Shown here: one piece after another, positions 19,001 through 26,191 of the stretch
How the letters are laid out: each line of letters opens with the position of its first letter
Numbering within the stretch: position 1 is the stretch's first letter
Source of the DNA: JAAYUD01 sp963676865
GTDB lineage: Bacteria; Bacteroidota; Bacteroidia; Bacteroidales; Bacteroidaceae
Assembly: GCA_963676865.2 (NCBI GenBank)
Contig: CAXXSS010000001.1
Location: 2,294,001 to 2,358,000, forward strand
Length of the DNA: 64,000 bases
Reading direction: 5' to 3'
The notes under the pieces: model-generated
Told to the model about the DNA's origin: nothing
Seen by the model: only the letters and a program-made list of their open reading frames with translations
Database searches by the model: none
Made by a program: the position numbers and the translations under genes

Positions 19001-19095
19001 AATCCGCAAATGCCAAACGCGATTAACATTCCGGTTATCAGCATCACTATCTTTCTATACCTCATCGCGGTGGCGATAATATCTAACTTTTTCAT
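16018..19095 (-). CDS. RND-family efflux permease
   Basis: Proton-driven inner-membrane pump of 1025 residues in the AcrB/HAE superfamily. There are twelve predicted membrane segments in the classic 1+6+5 layout, with two large periplasmic loops. The first loop contains GIYPGATALQVDQQLSKPLE. The TM4 relay segment GLIVVLGLIVDDCIVIVDGY holds the paired Asp residues used for proton transfer. The cluster gives no clue to substrate; drugs, bile salts or fatty acids are all possible. It sits between the adaptor (gap 15 bp) and the TolC gene. Confidence 0.93.
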   Translation of the reverse strand: MKKLDIIATAMRYRKIVMLITGMLIAFGICGLYYMPKQEFPTYTIRQGLIVGIYPGATALQVDQQLSKPLENFLFNYKEINRKKTYTKSKDGIVYMFVTLNNNVNNKNEIWSKLRHGLNEFKSTLPLGVLSIIVDDDFGETSATVLSLESKTKTYRQLHTYLENLEDRLRKVDKIANFRTYGMQKEQISVNLDKDKMTSYGINMNMLGQNLFMHGLITSSGNLKSAKIEIPVHISKTYQTERNIEEQIIKIDQQGNIIRLKDIAKVTREYPEPDNYITNNGVKCLLLSIEMRENNDITSYGEEVNKIITKFELTLPKDVKISRITDQAKVVDDSVNRFLWEMIIAIASVILVTMILMPFRVASVAAASIPITIFISLGIMYAIGIELNTVTLAGLIVVLGLIVDDCIVIVDGYIEEIDQGMSRWHAAIQSAKVYFKSLVTATLTISITFFPLMITFTGELKDFIKSFPWTIAITLFVSLAVAMFIIPFLQYAFIKKGLIKTEDSPKKKSFLEKLQLFYNNMLPRLFKHPYWAISSGIASIVLAGILFMNIPQRLMPIAERNQFVVEFYLPEGSPLNETAKICNSMEKILRKDQRVVSITSFIGTSSPRFHSSYAPHIPSKNFGQFIVNTTSNNDTEDILNEYSDKYAKHFANAYVRFKQIDNEDAAVPIEARITNEDIQKSKVFADSLVARLKTMDETSWVRTDLEGTVPYAKIVMDPIKANQLGINDTSLAMDLGTSLDGFNITTLWENDYDINVKLKPRWNNKKTTVEALKDEYISTEMGTSVPLKQIAQIYPAWQYGQVVRRNGDRTISVMVDLKRNINENDAFEKAEKIIKSLLSQKQFQSVSVSYGGIAESDAKTIPEISTGLLIALLIIFLVLIFHYKKISLTILTILAIPLCFFGAVLGLWITNAQFSITAILGIVCLFGIVVRNAVILIDYAEKLRIKEKMTVRSAAIEAGKRRMRPIFLTSAAASMGVIPMIISKSPLWSPMGTVICFGAIFSTIFITTILPIAYWLIFKKMKNNK

Positions 19096-19110
19096 GATGA
19101 ATATGTTTTT

Positions 19111-20139
19111 TTATTTATCTATGACTTCGCAGCCTTCTCCTATTTTCTGAAATCCTTCGGTAACGATGCGGTCTCCAATATTTAATCCACTACGTATAAT
19201 CACTCCATTCTCTACAAAGTGCCCTACGGTAACTTTTCTGAGGTATGTGTGATGACTATTGATGATCCATACATACTGGCTGTTGTCCTCGAATAGTTGG
19301 ATGCAATTGACAGGTACTACAATTGCGTGCGGCGTATTGTTGGATACCATTTCTACATTGCATAGCATTCCCGGCATGATATTGGGAGATGGATTGACCA
19401 GTGTGATCTTTATTTCGTACGTGTGTGACATAGCATTTCCAATGATTCCCTTTTGGCTGATAAAACCTTGAATCGCCAGGTTGTTTAGCGCATTTATCGT
19501 TATTTTTGCTTTGCTTCCGACATGTATCTTTTCTATTTTATTCTCGGGAATAGAAACCTTAACTTCCAATATGTTCGTCTTTAATAGTTTTAATATCGGA
19601 TATCCGGCAGATATATTCATGCCGGGTTCAATACTGCGCTCTCCAATAATTCCGGAGAACGGAGCGTATAAATAGCAATCGTTTAAATCTTTCTTTGCTG
19701 CTTGTTCGGCGTATTTAGCTTTGCTCAATTGAGTCTTTGCATCTACATATTGAATTTGGGGAATGCTTTTATTTTGGTAGAGCATTGCCGTTCTGTTATA
19801 ATTATCTTGTGCCTGTTTTAATGTCGAAGCTGCAATCCAATAGTTGTTTGCTATATTGCCTTTGTTCAGTATAGCCAATAATTGTCCTTTCGCTACTTTC
19901 TGTCCTTCTTTGACTAATACTTCCTTTATATTGCCAGGGACCTCAAAACTGAGTGCTGATGATTGAGATTCTACGACGTTTCCAATATACGAATCGCTTG
20001 GAGCAATTGGGACTCTTTCTACGGTCATTGATTTTACTGCGACCTTTTCATTCGTTGTCTCTCCGCTTTTCTTGTCTGAACAGTCTGCCATTAATATTGC
20101 CAGAGAGGTGGCTATGGCCAACTTAATTAAGAGTTTCAT
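19111..20139 (-). CDS. RND efflux periplasmic adaptor (membrane fusion protein)
   Basis: Bridges the RND permease and the TolC channel. Length is 342 residues. The N-terminal leader ends at Cys20 in LMADCSDKK; this could be a lipid attachment site, although Asp before the Cys is unusual. A lipoyl/biotin-like domain (VPGNIKEVLVKEGQKVAKGQ), a helical hairpin (about residues 100-160) and beta-barrel domains follow in normal order. First gene of the pump operon, divergent from the AraC-type gene at 20303, with 163 bp between them as shared control region. Confidence 0.92.
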   Translation of the reverse strand: MKLLIKLAIATSLAILMADCSDKKSGETTNEKVAVKSMTVERVPIAPSDSYIGNVVESQSSALSFEVPGNIKEVLVKEGQKVAKGQLLAILNKGNIANNYWIAASTLKQAQDNYNRTAMLYQNKSIPQIQYVDAKTQLSKAKYAEQAAKKDLNDCYLYAPFSGIIGERSIEPGMNISAGYPILKLLKTNILEVKVSIPENKIEKIHVGSKAKITINALNNLAIQGFISQKGIIGNAMSHTYEIKITLVNPSPNIMPGMLCNVEMVSNNTPHAIVVPVNCIQLFEDNSQYVWIINSHHTYLRKVTVGHFVENGVIIRSGLNIGDRIVTEGFQKIGEGCEVIDK

Positions 20140-20302
20140 GTTGTTTTTTGCTTTAATAAATGATACCTATTGTTTGGCTGCAAAATTCAGTAGATTTTGT
20201 TAATTGTAGATGGTTTTATTTCTTGTTTAAATGGTCAAATGGATAGATTCTCTATTATTGTTTTGAACTTAAATAATAAATAACCATATTTGTAGAAAAA
20301 AG

Positions 20303-21187
20303 ATGATGGTCAAAAGGTCGGATATTCCTATTATTAATATTTCTACTCTTAATAATGGGAAAACTCAATTTCTTCGTGATAATTTTGTCGTTTCTGATAC
20401 AGATAAAGATTTGCCGGAGGACGTTTACGAGCATCCTACCATTATCAATGCCATATTCTTTGGTATTTGTGTGCGGGGCAGAGGAAGGCTACACATTAAT
20501 CTGAATCAATATGATGTAGAACAAAACCATGTTATTGTTTTAATACCCGGTACCATTCTTCAATGTAATCTGGAGGAGGTGACAGAGGATTTTCTAATAT
20601 ACTATGTGACATTCTCAGATGATTTTATTAAGGAATTTGATTCGACAAATATTTTGGGAAGTTTACGACAAAGGGCTTGTTTTAAGATGAATGATGAATG
20701 TATTCAACTTTTGTTGGATCGTTATTTCTCTCTTCAGAAGAAACTCGAATGTAGCGATTATATGTTTCACAAAGAAATACTGCAGTATTCGTTGCTGGCT
20801 GATATTTATGAATTTTATTCGATGTATCAGATGTATTGTTTACCAGAGCCGGAGAAGTATTATAGGGAAAGTGAATTCCAGAAAAAGTTTTTTGATTTGA
20901 TATATACCTATTATGGTAGAGAAAGGAAGGTGGAGTTTTATGCCAATAAGCTTTGTTTATCTCCCAAATACTTGTCTACAAAAATAAAGAGCCTGACAAA
21001 CAAATCGGTGAACGAGTGGATTACGGAATCGTTGATATTAAAGGCAAAGGCTTTGCTGAAGTCTACAGAGATGACCATTCAGGAAATCTCCGATTATTTC
21101 AATTTCTCTGATGCCTCGGCTTTTGGTAAGTTCTTCAGAAAGAATGTGGGACTCACACCAAATAGTTATCGGAGAAATACGGATTGA
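20303..21187 (+). CDS. AraC-family transcriptional regulator, probable regulator of the RND pump
   Basis: The 294-residue protein has an N-terminal cupin-like sensing region (about residues 1-170) and a C-terminal AraC DNA-binding domain with two helix-turn-helix units: NKLCLSPKYLSTKIKSLTNK and MTIQEISDYFNFSDASAFGK, ending FFRKNVGLTPNSYRR. Divergent placement next to the efflux operon suggests it controls that operon. A near-consensus -7 box (CATATTTG, 20285-20292) leaves only about 5 nt before the ATG, so the leader is very short or the start is a few codons in. Confidence 0.88.
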   Translation: MMVKRSDIPIINISTLNNGKTQFLRDNFVVSDTDKDLPEDVYEHPTIINAIFFGICVRGRGRLHINLNQYDVEQNHVIVLIPGTILQCNLEEVTEDFLIYYVTFSDDFIKEFDSTNILGSLRQRACFKMNDECIQLLLDRYFSLQKKLECSDYMFHKEILQYSLLADIYEFYSMYQMYCLPEPEKYYRESEFQKKFFDLIYTYYGRERKVEFYANKLCLSPKYLSTKIKSLTNKSVNEWITESLILKAKALLKSTEMTIQEISDYFNFSDASAFGKFFRKNVGLTPNSYRRNTD

Positions 21188-21325
21188 AAGTGCTGGATGT
21201 CTTATAATGGCAAGCACTCAGATAAAATGGCAGTTATGTAAGAGGCCGCAATTGGATTGGCTTCAGTTATTGTATTTATTATGGAATTGACTTCGTTCTA
21301 TGCCTTTACATTCAGAAAAATCAAC

Positions 21326-21446
21326 CGTATGTCGCAGCGATAACTAACGTATGTTGTAGAAGAAACTAACGTTAGTTTTCATGATAACTTTCGTTAGTTA
21401 CCGCAGTAACTTCTGTTAGTTATGGCGGCGATATACGTTAGTTTAT
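21326..21446. repeat. palindromic repeat family A, copy 1
   Basis: About 120 bp rich in inverted and direct copies of AACTAACGTTAGTT-like motifs, starting CGTATGTCGCAGCG and ending GGCGGCGATATACG. It aligns along its whole length with 37042-37174, with scattered substitutions. It lies between the convergent ends of the AraC gene and the YugP gene. Confidence 0.85.
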
Positions 21447-21478
21447 TTGGTGAGATGAAAACTAAAGTTACTAAACAT

Positions 21479-21518
21479 AAAGAAAGCCCATGCAGCTATT
21501 TTTGTATGGGCTTTCTTT
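21479..21518 (-). terminator. bidirectional terminator between AraC and YugP genes
   Basis: AAAGAAAGCCCAT (21479-21491) pairs perfectly with ATGGGCTTTCTTT (21506-21518). The A-rich and T-rich ends let it work on both strands. It sits about 30 bp beyond the YugP stop codon. Confidence 0.8.
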
Positions 21519-21546
21519 ATTGTTCTTTTGTATTCAAAATTGAATT

Positions 21547-22254
21547 TTAGTTTCTTCGATTCATGAAAATCATGACGTAGTATATTAATGTAGCCAACGA
21601 ACCGAGAGAGGCAACCACGTATGTATAGGCTGCAGAACGTAGAGCATCTTCGGCTTGCGAATGGTTGTAGGCGTTGGTAATGCCCGAGCTACTCAGCCAT
21701 GATAAAGCACGGCGGCTAGCATTTATCTCGACAGGCAGCGTGATGAAGCTGAAAATCGTTGTAGTGGCAAATAAAACGATGCCGACAAGTAATAATTGCG
21801 GGAAGCTGTTGATCATCAATATGCCTAGAAGTAATAGCCATGTCATCCATTGAGAAGCAAAACTTACGACGGGTACTAGTTTGCTGCGCAGGGTAAGCGG
21901 AGCATACTCACGAGCGTGCTGTACAGCGTGGCCGCATTCGTGGGCAGCAACAGCAGCAGCCATTAGACTGTCGCCATCATAAACTCCTTCACTTAGGTTC
22001 ACAGTCTTTGTTGCCGGATTGTAATGATCTGTCAGTTGACCTTCTACGTGAGTCACTTGCACGTCATAGATACCGTTATCTTGTAGCATCCTGAGGGCAA
22101 CGTCACGCCCCGTCAGTCCATTCATCCCAATTTTGGAATATTTCTTAAATTTACGCTGTAAGTTAGCTTGGATAATGTAACTTACTATTGCGATGCCGAT
22201 AAAAATAATCCATTGCATCCCTATTATACCATTAAAACTATTTACTTCGTTCAT
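21547..22254 (-). CDS. YugP-type zinc metallopeptidase, membrane-bound
   Basis: Integral membrane protease of the YugP family, 235 residues. There is an N-terminal membrane segment (about 12-30), the zinc motif HECGH at residues 105-109 in AVAAHECGHAVQHA, and two or three further hydrophobic segments (about 125-175 and 205-232). Family members are often placed with envelope stress genes, but the physiological substrate is not known. Separated from its neighbours, so probably transcribed alone. Confidence 0.85.
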   Translation of the reverse strand: MNEVNSFNGIIGMQWIIFIGIAIVSYIIQANLQRKFKKYSKIGMNGLTGRDVALRMLQDNGIYDVQVTHVEGQLTDHYNPATKTVNLSEGVYDGDSLMAAAVAAHECGHAVQHAREYAPLTLRSKLVPVVSFASQWMTWLLLLGILMINSFPQLLLVGIVLFATTTIFSFITLPVEINASRRALSWLSSSGITNAYNHSQAEDALRSAAYTYVVASLGSLATLIYYVMIFMNRRN

Positions 22255-22371
22255 AACTGTTTTTATTATTCTATTATATAAAAGAATAAGTACAAATCTT
22301 TTGCCAAAGATAGATATAAACAGAGAAGTATCTTCTTTTCTGTTTCTCTTTTATAAAGAATTAGCTAAAAA

Positions 22372-23679
22372 TTATACAATCGTAAGTTCTAGCACGTAGT
22401 CAATATCTGTTGGCACTTCGTCCAATAGGAGCTGTATACCACTTTTGTCTTTTCTATATTTGACTAGTTTGTGGTTTTTAAATACGAAAGCATGCACTAC
22501 TTTCTTTTTGCCGAGTGGGAGATAGAGCGATTGGCATTTTAGATTGAGAATGTGAACAAAAAGTTTGTTATTCTTTTGTGTGGTGACTCCCCAATCTTGA
22601 GGAGGAATAAGCCCTCCTCTGGTTCCATAGATAGTCTCACCGTATTGTTTTGTCCATTCGCCCATCTCTTGTAGCCGTTGTACTGCTATATCTGGTAGTT
22701 CACCATTAGGTTGCGGCCCAATGTTGAGTAATAAATTTGCGTTTCTTCCGGCTGCCTTTACCAAATATTGAATCAATGTTTTGGTTGGCTTATAGTTCAT
22801 GTCCGCTATTTTGTATCCCCACATGCCATTCATGGTCTCACATGTTTCAAGTGGAAGCTTGCTTATTTCCTGTCCCGAAAGACCAACAGTGTTTTCACCG
22901 GGCAGATCGCGTTCAAACTCTTGTATGTCTTCACCGGCGAAAGGCTTTTGGTGATGGTTGTTCTCGATAAGGCATGCCGGTTGTAGCCGATGAATCAAAG
23001 CATATTGTCCGAAAAGCTGCCAGTCGAAGTTGGGATGTATGTCATGGTCCCACCAACCATCAAACCAGATGCATCCTATAGGACCGTAGTTGGTAAGTAG
23101 CTCTGTGAGCTGGTTATTCATGAATTGGTAGTATGATTTCCAATTGCCATTAGGATTTGAACGTCCCGTACCTTGTCCGGTGCGACCCAAAGGATAATCG
23201 TCGCGATACCAATCCAAATGCGAATAATAAAGGTGCAGTTTAATGCCTTGACGAGCACAGGCATCAGCCAGTTCCTTTAGTATATCACGTTTGAAAGGAG
23301 TCGCTTTTACAATATTGTAGTCCGAATATTGGGTATTGAACATTGAAAAGCCTTCATGGTGTCGGGAAGTGATGCAAATGTATTTTGCACCCGATGCTTT
23401 AATTTGGGAAACCCATTTGTCTGCATCGAACTTGGAAGGGTAGAAGCCACCGGCAAGCTTGGCATATTCCTTATAATTGAGATTGTTATCGTTCATTGTC
23501 CACTCGCCGGTTGCTAGCATACAATAAAGTCCCCAATGCAGGAAAATACCAAATTTGTTGTCTTGGAATTGTTTACGTGCCTCGATATTCTCTTTAGCAG
23601 GAATATAACTATCAGGCTGTGCTATAATGCATAGCACGAAAGTAAACAACAAGACTAGTGCTACTACTACTTTCTTCAT
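22372..23679 (-). CDS. alpha-L-fucosidase, GH29
   Basis: Secreted or periplasmic glycosidase that removes alpha-linked L-fucose from host glycans. Signal peptide MKKVVVALVLLFTFVLCIIA, then the GH29 barrel with FGIFLHWGLYCMLATGEW, ITSRHHEGFSMF and the nucleophile Asp in CIWFDGWWDHD (about residue 204). At 435 residues it is the compact form without a long C-terminal carbohydrate-binding domain. It starts 12 bp after the purA stop, so it appears co-transcribed with a purine gene, an odd pairing, and lacks the SusC/SusD partners typical of Bacteroides glycan loci. Confidence 0.92.
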   Translation of the reverse strand: MKKVVVALVLLFTFVLCIIAQPDSYIPAKENIEARKQFQDNKFGIFLHWGLYCMLATGEWTMNDNNLNYKEYAKLAGGFYPSKFDADKWVSQIKASGAKYICITSRHHEGFSMFNTQYSDYNIVKATPFKRDILKELADACARQGIKLHLYYSHLDWYRDDYPLGRTGQGTGRSNPNGNWKSYYQFMNNQLTELLTNYGPIGCIWFDGWWDHDIHPNFDWQLFGQYALIHRLQPACLIENNHHQKPFAGEDIQEFERDLPGENTVGLSGQEISKLPLETCETMNGMWGYKIADMNYKPTKTLIQYLVKAAGRNANLLLNIGPQPNGELPDIAVQRLQEMGEWTKQYGETIYGTRGGLIPPQDWGVTTQKNNKLFVHILNLKCQSLYLPLGKKKVVHAFVFKNHKLVKYRKDKSGIQLLLDEVPTDIDYVLELTIV

Positions 23680-23691
23680 GAATCGTAGATA

Positions 23692-24957
23692 TTAATTGTA
23701 GCGAATAATGGTTTGTTCGCGATCTGGTCCTACTGAAACAATCTTGATGCGAGCTCCCAATTCTTTCTCAAGAAAGTCGATGTAGTTCTTGAATTCTTTT
23801 GGGAAGCCAGCTTCATCTTTTATTGTAGTAAGGTCAGTCTTCCAACCGGGAATCTCTTTGTATACAGGTTCGATATTGCCTTCTAGGCTATAGGGTAGAT
23901 AGTCAACTTCTTTGCCATCTATCTTGTATGCTACGCATGCTTTGATTGTTTCGAAGGAGTCGAGTACATCACTTTTCATCATAATGAGATTTGTTACTCC
24001 ATCAAGCATCACAGCGTATTTTAGTGCTACTAGGTCAATCCATCCGCAGCGGCGTTTTCTGCCTGTAACAGCACCAAACTCATGGCCTATTTCGCGAATT
24101 TTGTCACCATCGGCATCAAACAACTCCGTCGGAAAAGGACCGGCACCTACACGTGTACAGTAAGCTTTGAAGATACCGTATACATCTCCTATCTTGTTAG
24201 GTGCTACACCCAAACCGGTACATGCTCCTGCGCAGATTGTATTAGAAGAAGTGACAAAAGGATATGAACCGAAATCAATATCCAGCATTGTGCCTTGCGC
24301 ACCTTCGCATAAGATCGTTTTGTCTTCTTTAAGTAGGTTGTTGATAACATGCTCGCTATCTACAAACTTGAATTGCTTGAGATATTCAATGCCTTCAAAC
24401 CATTTCTTCTCTATTTCAGTTAGGTCATATTCATAGTTCAGGCTTTTTAGAATTTTCTCATGGCGTTCTTTGGCTGTCGTGTATTTTGCTTCGAAGTTGT
24501 CTAGTATATCACCTACGCGAATGCCGTTACGGCTGATTTTATCTGTATAAGTCGGGCCGATGCCACGTCCTGTTGTTCCCACTTTGGAGTCTTTCTTTGC
24601 AGCTTCGTAGGCGGCGTCGAGCAAACGGTGGGTTGGTAAAATGAGATGTGCTTTTTTTGATATAATCAGACGTTCTTTTAGCTGATGTCCCGATGCTTCA
24701 AGGGCTGTGGCTTCTTCGCGAAAAAGAGCTGGGTCAAGAACAACACCGTTCCCTATAATATTAACTTTGTCTCCTTGAAAAATTCCGGAAGGGATAGATC
24801 GTAGTACATATTTCTCTCCATTGAATTCGAGTGTATGGCCCGCATTCGGACCTCCTTGGAAACGGGCTACTACATCATAACTTGGCGTGAGTACATCAAC
24901 TACTTTGCCTTTACCTTCATCACCCCATTGTAATCCTAATAAAACGTCAATTTTCAT
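23692..24957 (-). CDS. purA: adenylosuccinate synthetase
   Basis: Joins IMP and aspartate using GTP, the first step from IMP to AMP. The hallmark GLQWGDEGKGKVVD P-loop is at residues 8-21, followed by GPNAGHT and the TTGRGIGPTYTDK loop. Length is 421 residues, as usual. It follows the Fur-family gene by 14 bp and precedes the GH29 gene by 12 bp. Confidence 0.96.
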   Translation of the reverse strand: MKIDVLLGLQWGDEGKGKVVDVLTPSYDVVARFQGGPNAGHTLEFNGEKYVLRSIPSGIFQGDKVNIIGNGVVLDPALFREEATALEASGHQLKERLIISKKAHLILPTHRLLDAAYEAAKKDSKVGTTGRGIGPTYTDKISRNGIRVGDILDNFEAKYTTAKERHEKILKSLNYEYDLTEIEKKWFEGIEYLKQFKFVDSEHVINNLLKEDKTILCEGAQGTMLDIDFGSYPFVTSSNTICAGACTGLGVAPNKIGDVYGIFKAYCTRVGAGPFPTELFDADGDKIREIGHEFGAVTGRKRRCGWIDLVALKYAVMLDGVTNLIMMKSDVLDSFETIKACVAYKIDGKEVDYLPYSLEGNIEPVYKEIPGWKTDLTTIKDEAGFPKEFKNYIDFLEKELGARIKIVSVGPDREQTIIRYN

Positions 24958-24971
24958 TTTTCTGAATTTAT

Positions 24972-25439
24972 TTATAATTTTTTCTTTTTACGTTTGTTTG
25001 CTCTATCGCATCGGCTACACAACCCATACATATATAATGAAAAATGGGATGTGTTGAAATGAGGAAACTTTGCTTCGGAAATAATGTGCTGCAAGTTTGT
25101 ATCATGAATCTCGGTTATTTTTCCACATTGAGTGCAGAAAAGATGCAGATGCATACCGCTATTATATAACTTCTCATACTGTGATGCATTGCCGAATTGT
25201 AATCTGACTACAAGTTGCGCATCCATTAGCAATAAGATTGTATTGTACAAAGTGGCTCTACTAACACGGAAGTTACTTTCTTCCATCATTTCTTGAAGCA
25301 TATCTACAGTGAAATGCCCTTCGATAGAATAGATTGCATCAAGGATAGCAAAACGTTCAGGCGTTTTACGGTGTCTGTTGGCAGATAGATATTCATTGAA
25401 TACCTTCTTTACGGTTTCTTTAACGTTTTTATTATCCAT
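24972..25439 (-). CDS. Fur-family metal/peroxide-responsive repressor
   Basis: A 155-residue Fur-type regulator: N-terminal winged helix with RKTPERFAILDAIYSIEGHFTVD (about residues 23-45), and a C-terminal dimerisation domain with metal ligands in HLHLFCTQCGK and the second CxxC pair in GLCSRCDR. The tail is Lys-rich. Whether it senses iron, zinc or peroxide cannot be told from sequence. First gene of the transcript that continues into purA and the fucosidase gene. Confidence 0.9.
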   Translation of the reverse strand: MDNKNVKETVKKVFNEYLSANRHRKTPERFAILDAIYSIEGHFTVDMLQEMMEESNFRVSRATLYNTILLLMDAQLVVRLQFGNASQYEKLYNSGMHLHLFCTQCGKITEIHDTNLQHIISEAKFPHFNTSHFSLYMYGLCSRCDRANKRKKKKL

Positions 25440-25459
25440 GGGCTCTCAATTTAGCTCAA

Positions 25460-25467
25460 CAAAGTTA
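25460..25467 (-). promoter_or_regulatory. -7 box of the fur-purA transcript
   Basis: TAACTTTG on the minus strand matches TAnnTTTG exactly, 21 bp upstream of the Fur-family start codon. The -33 region is not clear. Confidence 0.5.
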
Positions 25468-25501
25468 TATTATTTTTATGAAATGAACGAAAAAAAATGG
25501 A

Positions 25502-26167
25502 TTATCCTTCAATAATATTCGAGCTAACCATATTATAGAGTGCTTGTTCTTCTTCGGATTGAGCCTCTCCGTAGCATTCGACGAGTCGGCAGACCTTGAA
25601 AGCATGTTCTTCGTTGTATAACATATATTTTTTGATTGCTACTGTAGCTGCTTGTCTCACGTTGTAATTTGGCGACAGTGCACTAACCATGGCTTGGTCA
25701 AGAAATTCACTTTCGGCTCGGTCGTTCATCTCGCCTTTTATTCCCAGCAATCGGGCTATTGTCAAGAAACCACAAGTTTGAATGAATTCCCTTTCATCTG
25801 CAATCCATTTGAAAGAAAGAGAAGGCGCGTAGCTGAGCTTTTGGAAAAGATTCATTACTGTCAATTCCGCCATTTCTATGTTGTTTATCTGTTCTACCCA
25901 TAGTTCGGCCATGTCGGGAGTGAAGTCGTCGATAGGCATCAATAGCGAAGCAGCGATTTTACACTCTCTAATATCTTCATTCCAGAGGGCTTGCGCCAAA
26001 TGAAAATCTGGTGGAAAGTTTGCTGCGATAGCTTTGATTCGTGGTAGCTCTACTCCGAAGTTGAGCTTATATCGAAATCCGCTTTCACGCATGCTCTGTG
26101 ATACTTTTCCGTTCATTGATAAACGGAATTCCGTTTTGATAATTTTCAGTTGTTCGTTAATATCCAT
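25502..26167 (-). CDS. DNA alkylation repair protein, AlkD-like HEAT-repeat family
   Basis: A 221-residue, all-helical protein of the AlkC/AlkD family, in which HEAT-like repeats grip DNA and expose alkylated bases. The conserved stretch from FGVELPRIKAIA through ALWNEDIRECKIAASLLMP matches the family. Later repeats are shorter and the key aromatic residues cannot be confirmed by eye, so glycosylase activity is inferred from the family. It follows the DPP III gene by 24 bp. Confidence 0.8.
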   Translation of the reverse strand: MDINEQLKIIKTEFRLSMNGKVSQSMRESGFRYKLNFGVELPRIKAIAANFPPDFHLAQALWNEDIRECKIAASLLMPIDDFTPDMAELWVEQINNIEMAELTVMNLFQKLSYAPSLSFKWIADEREFIQTCGFLTIARLLGIKGEMNDRAESEFLDQAMVSALSPNYNVRQAATVAIKKYMLYNEEHAFKVCRLVECYGEAQSEEEQALYNMVSSNIIEG

Positions 26168-26191
26168 TGTGACACAATTCTTTTTCTGTCG

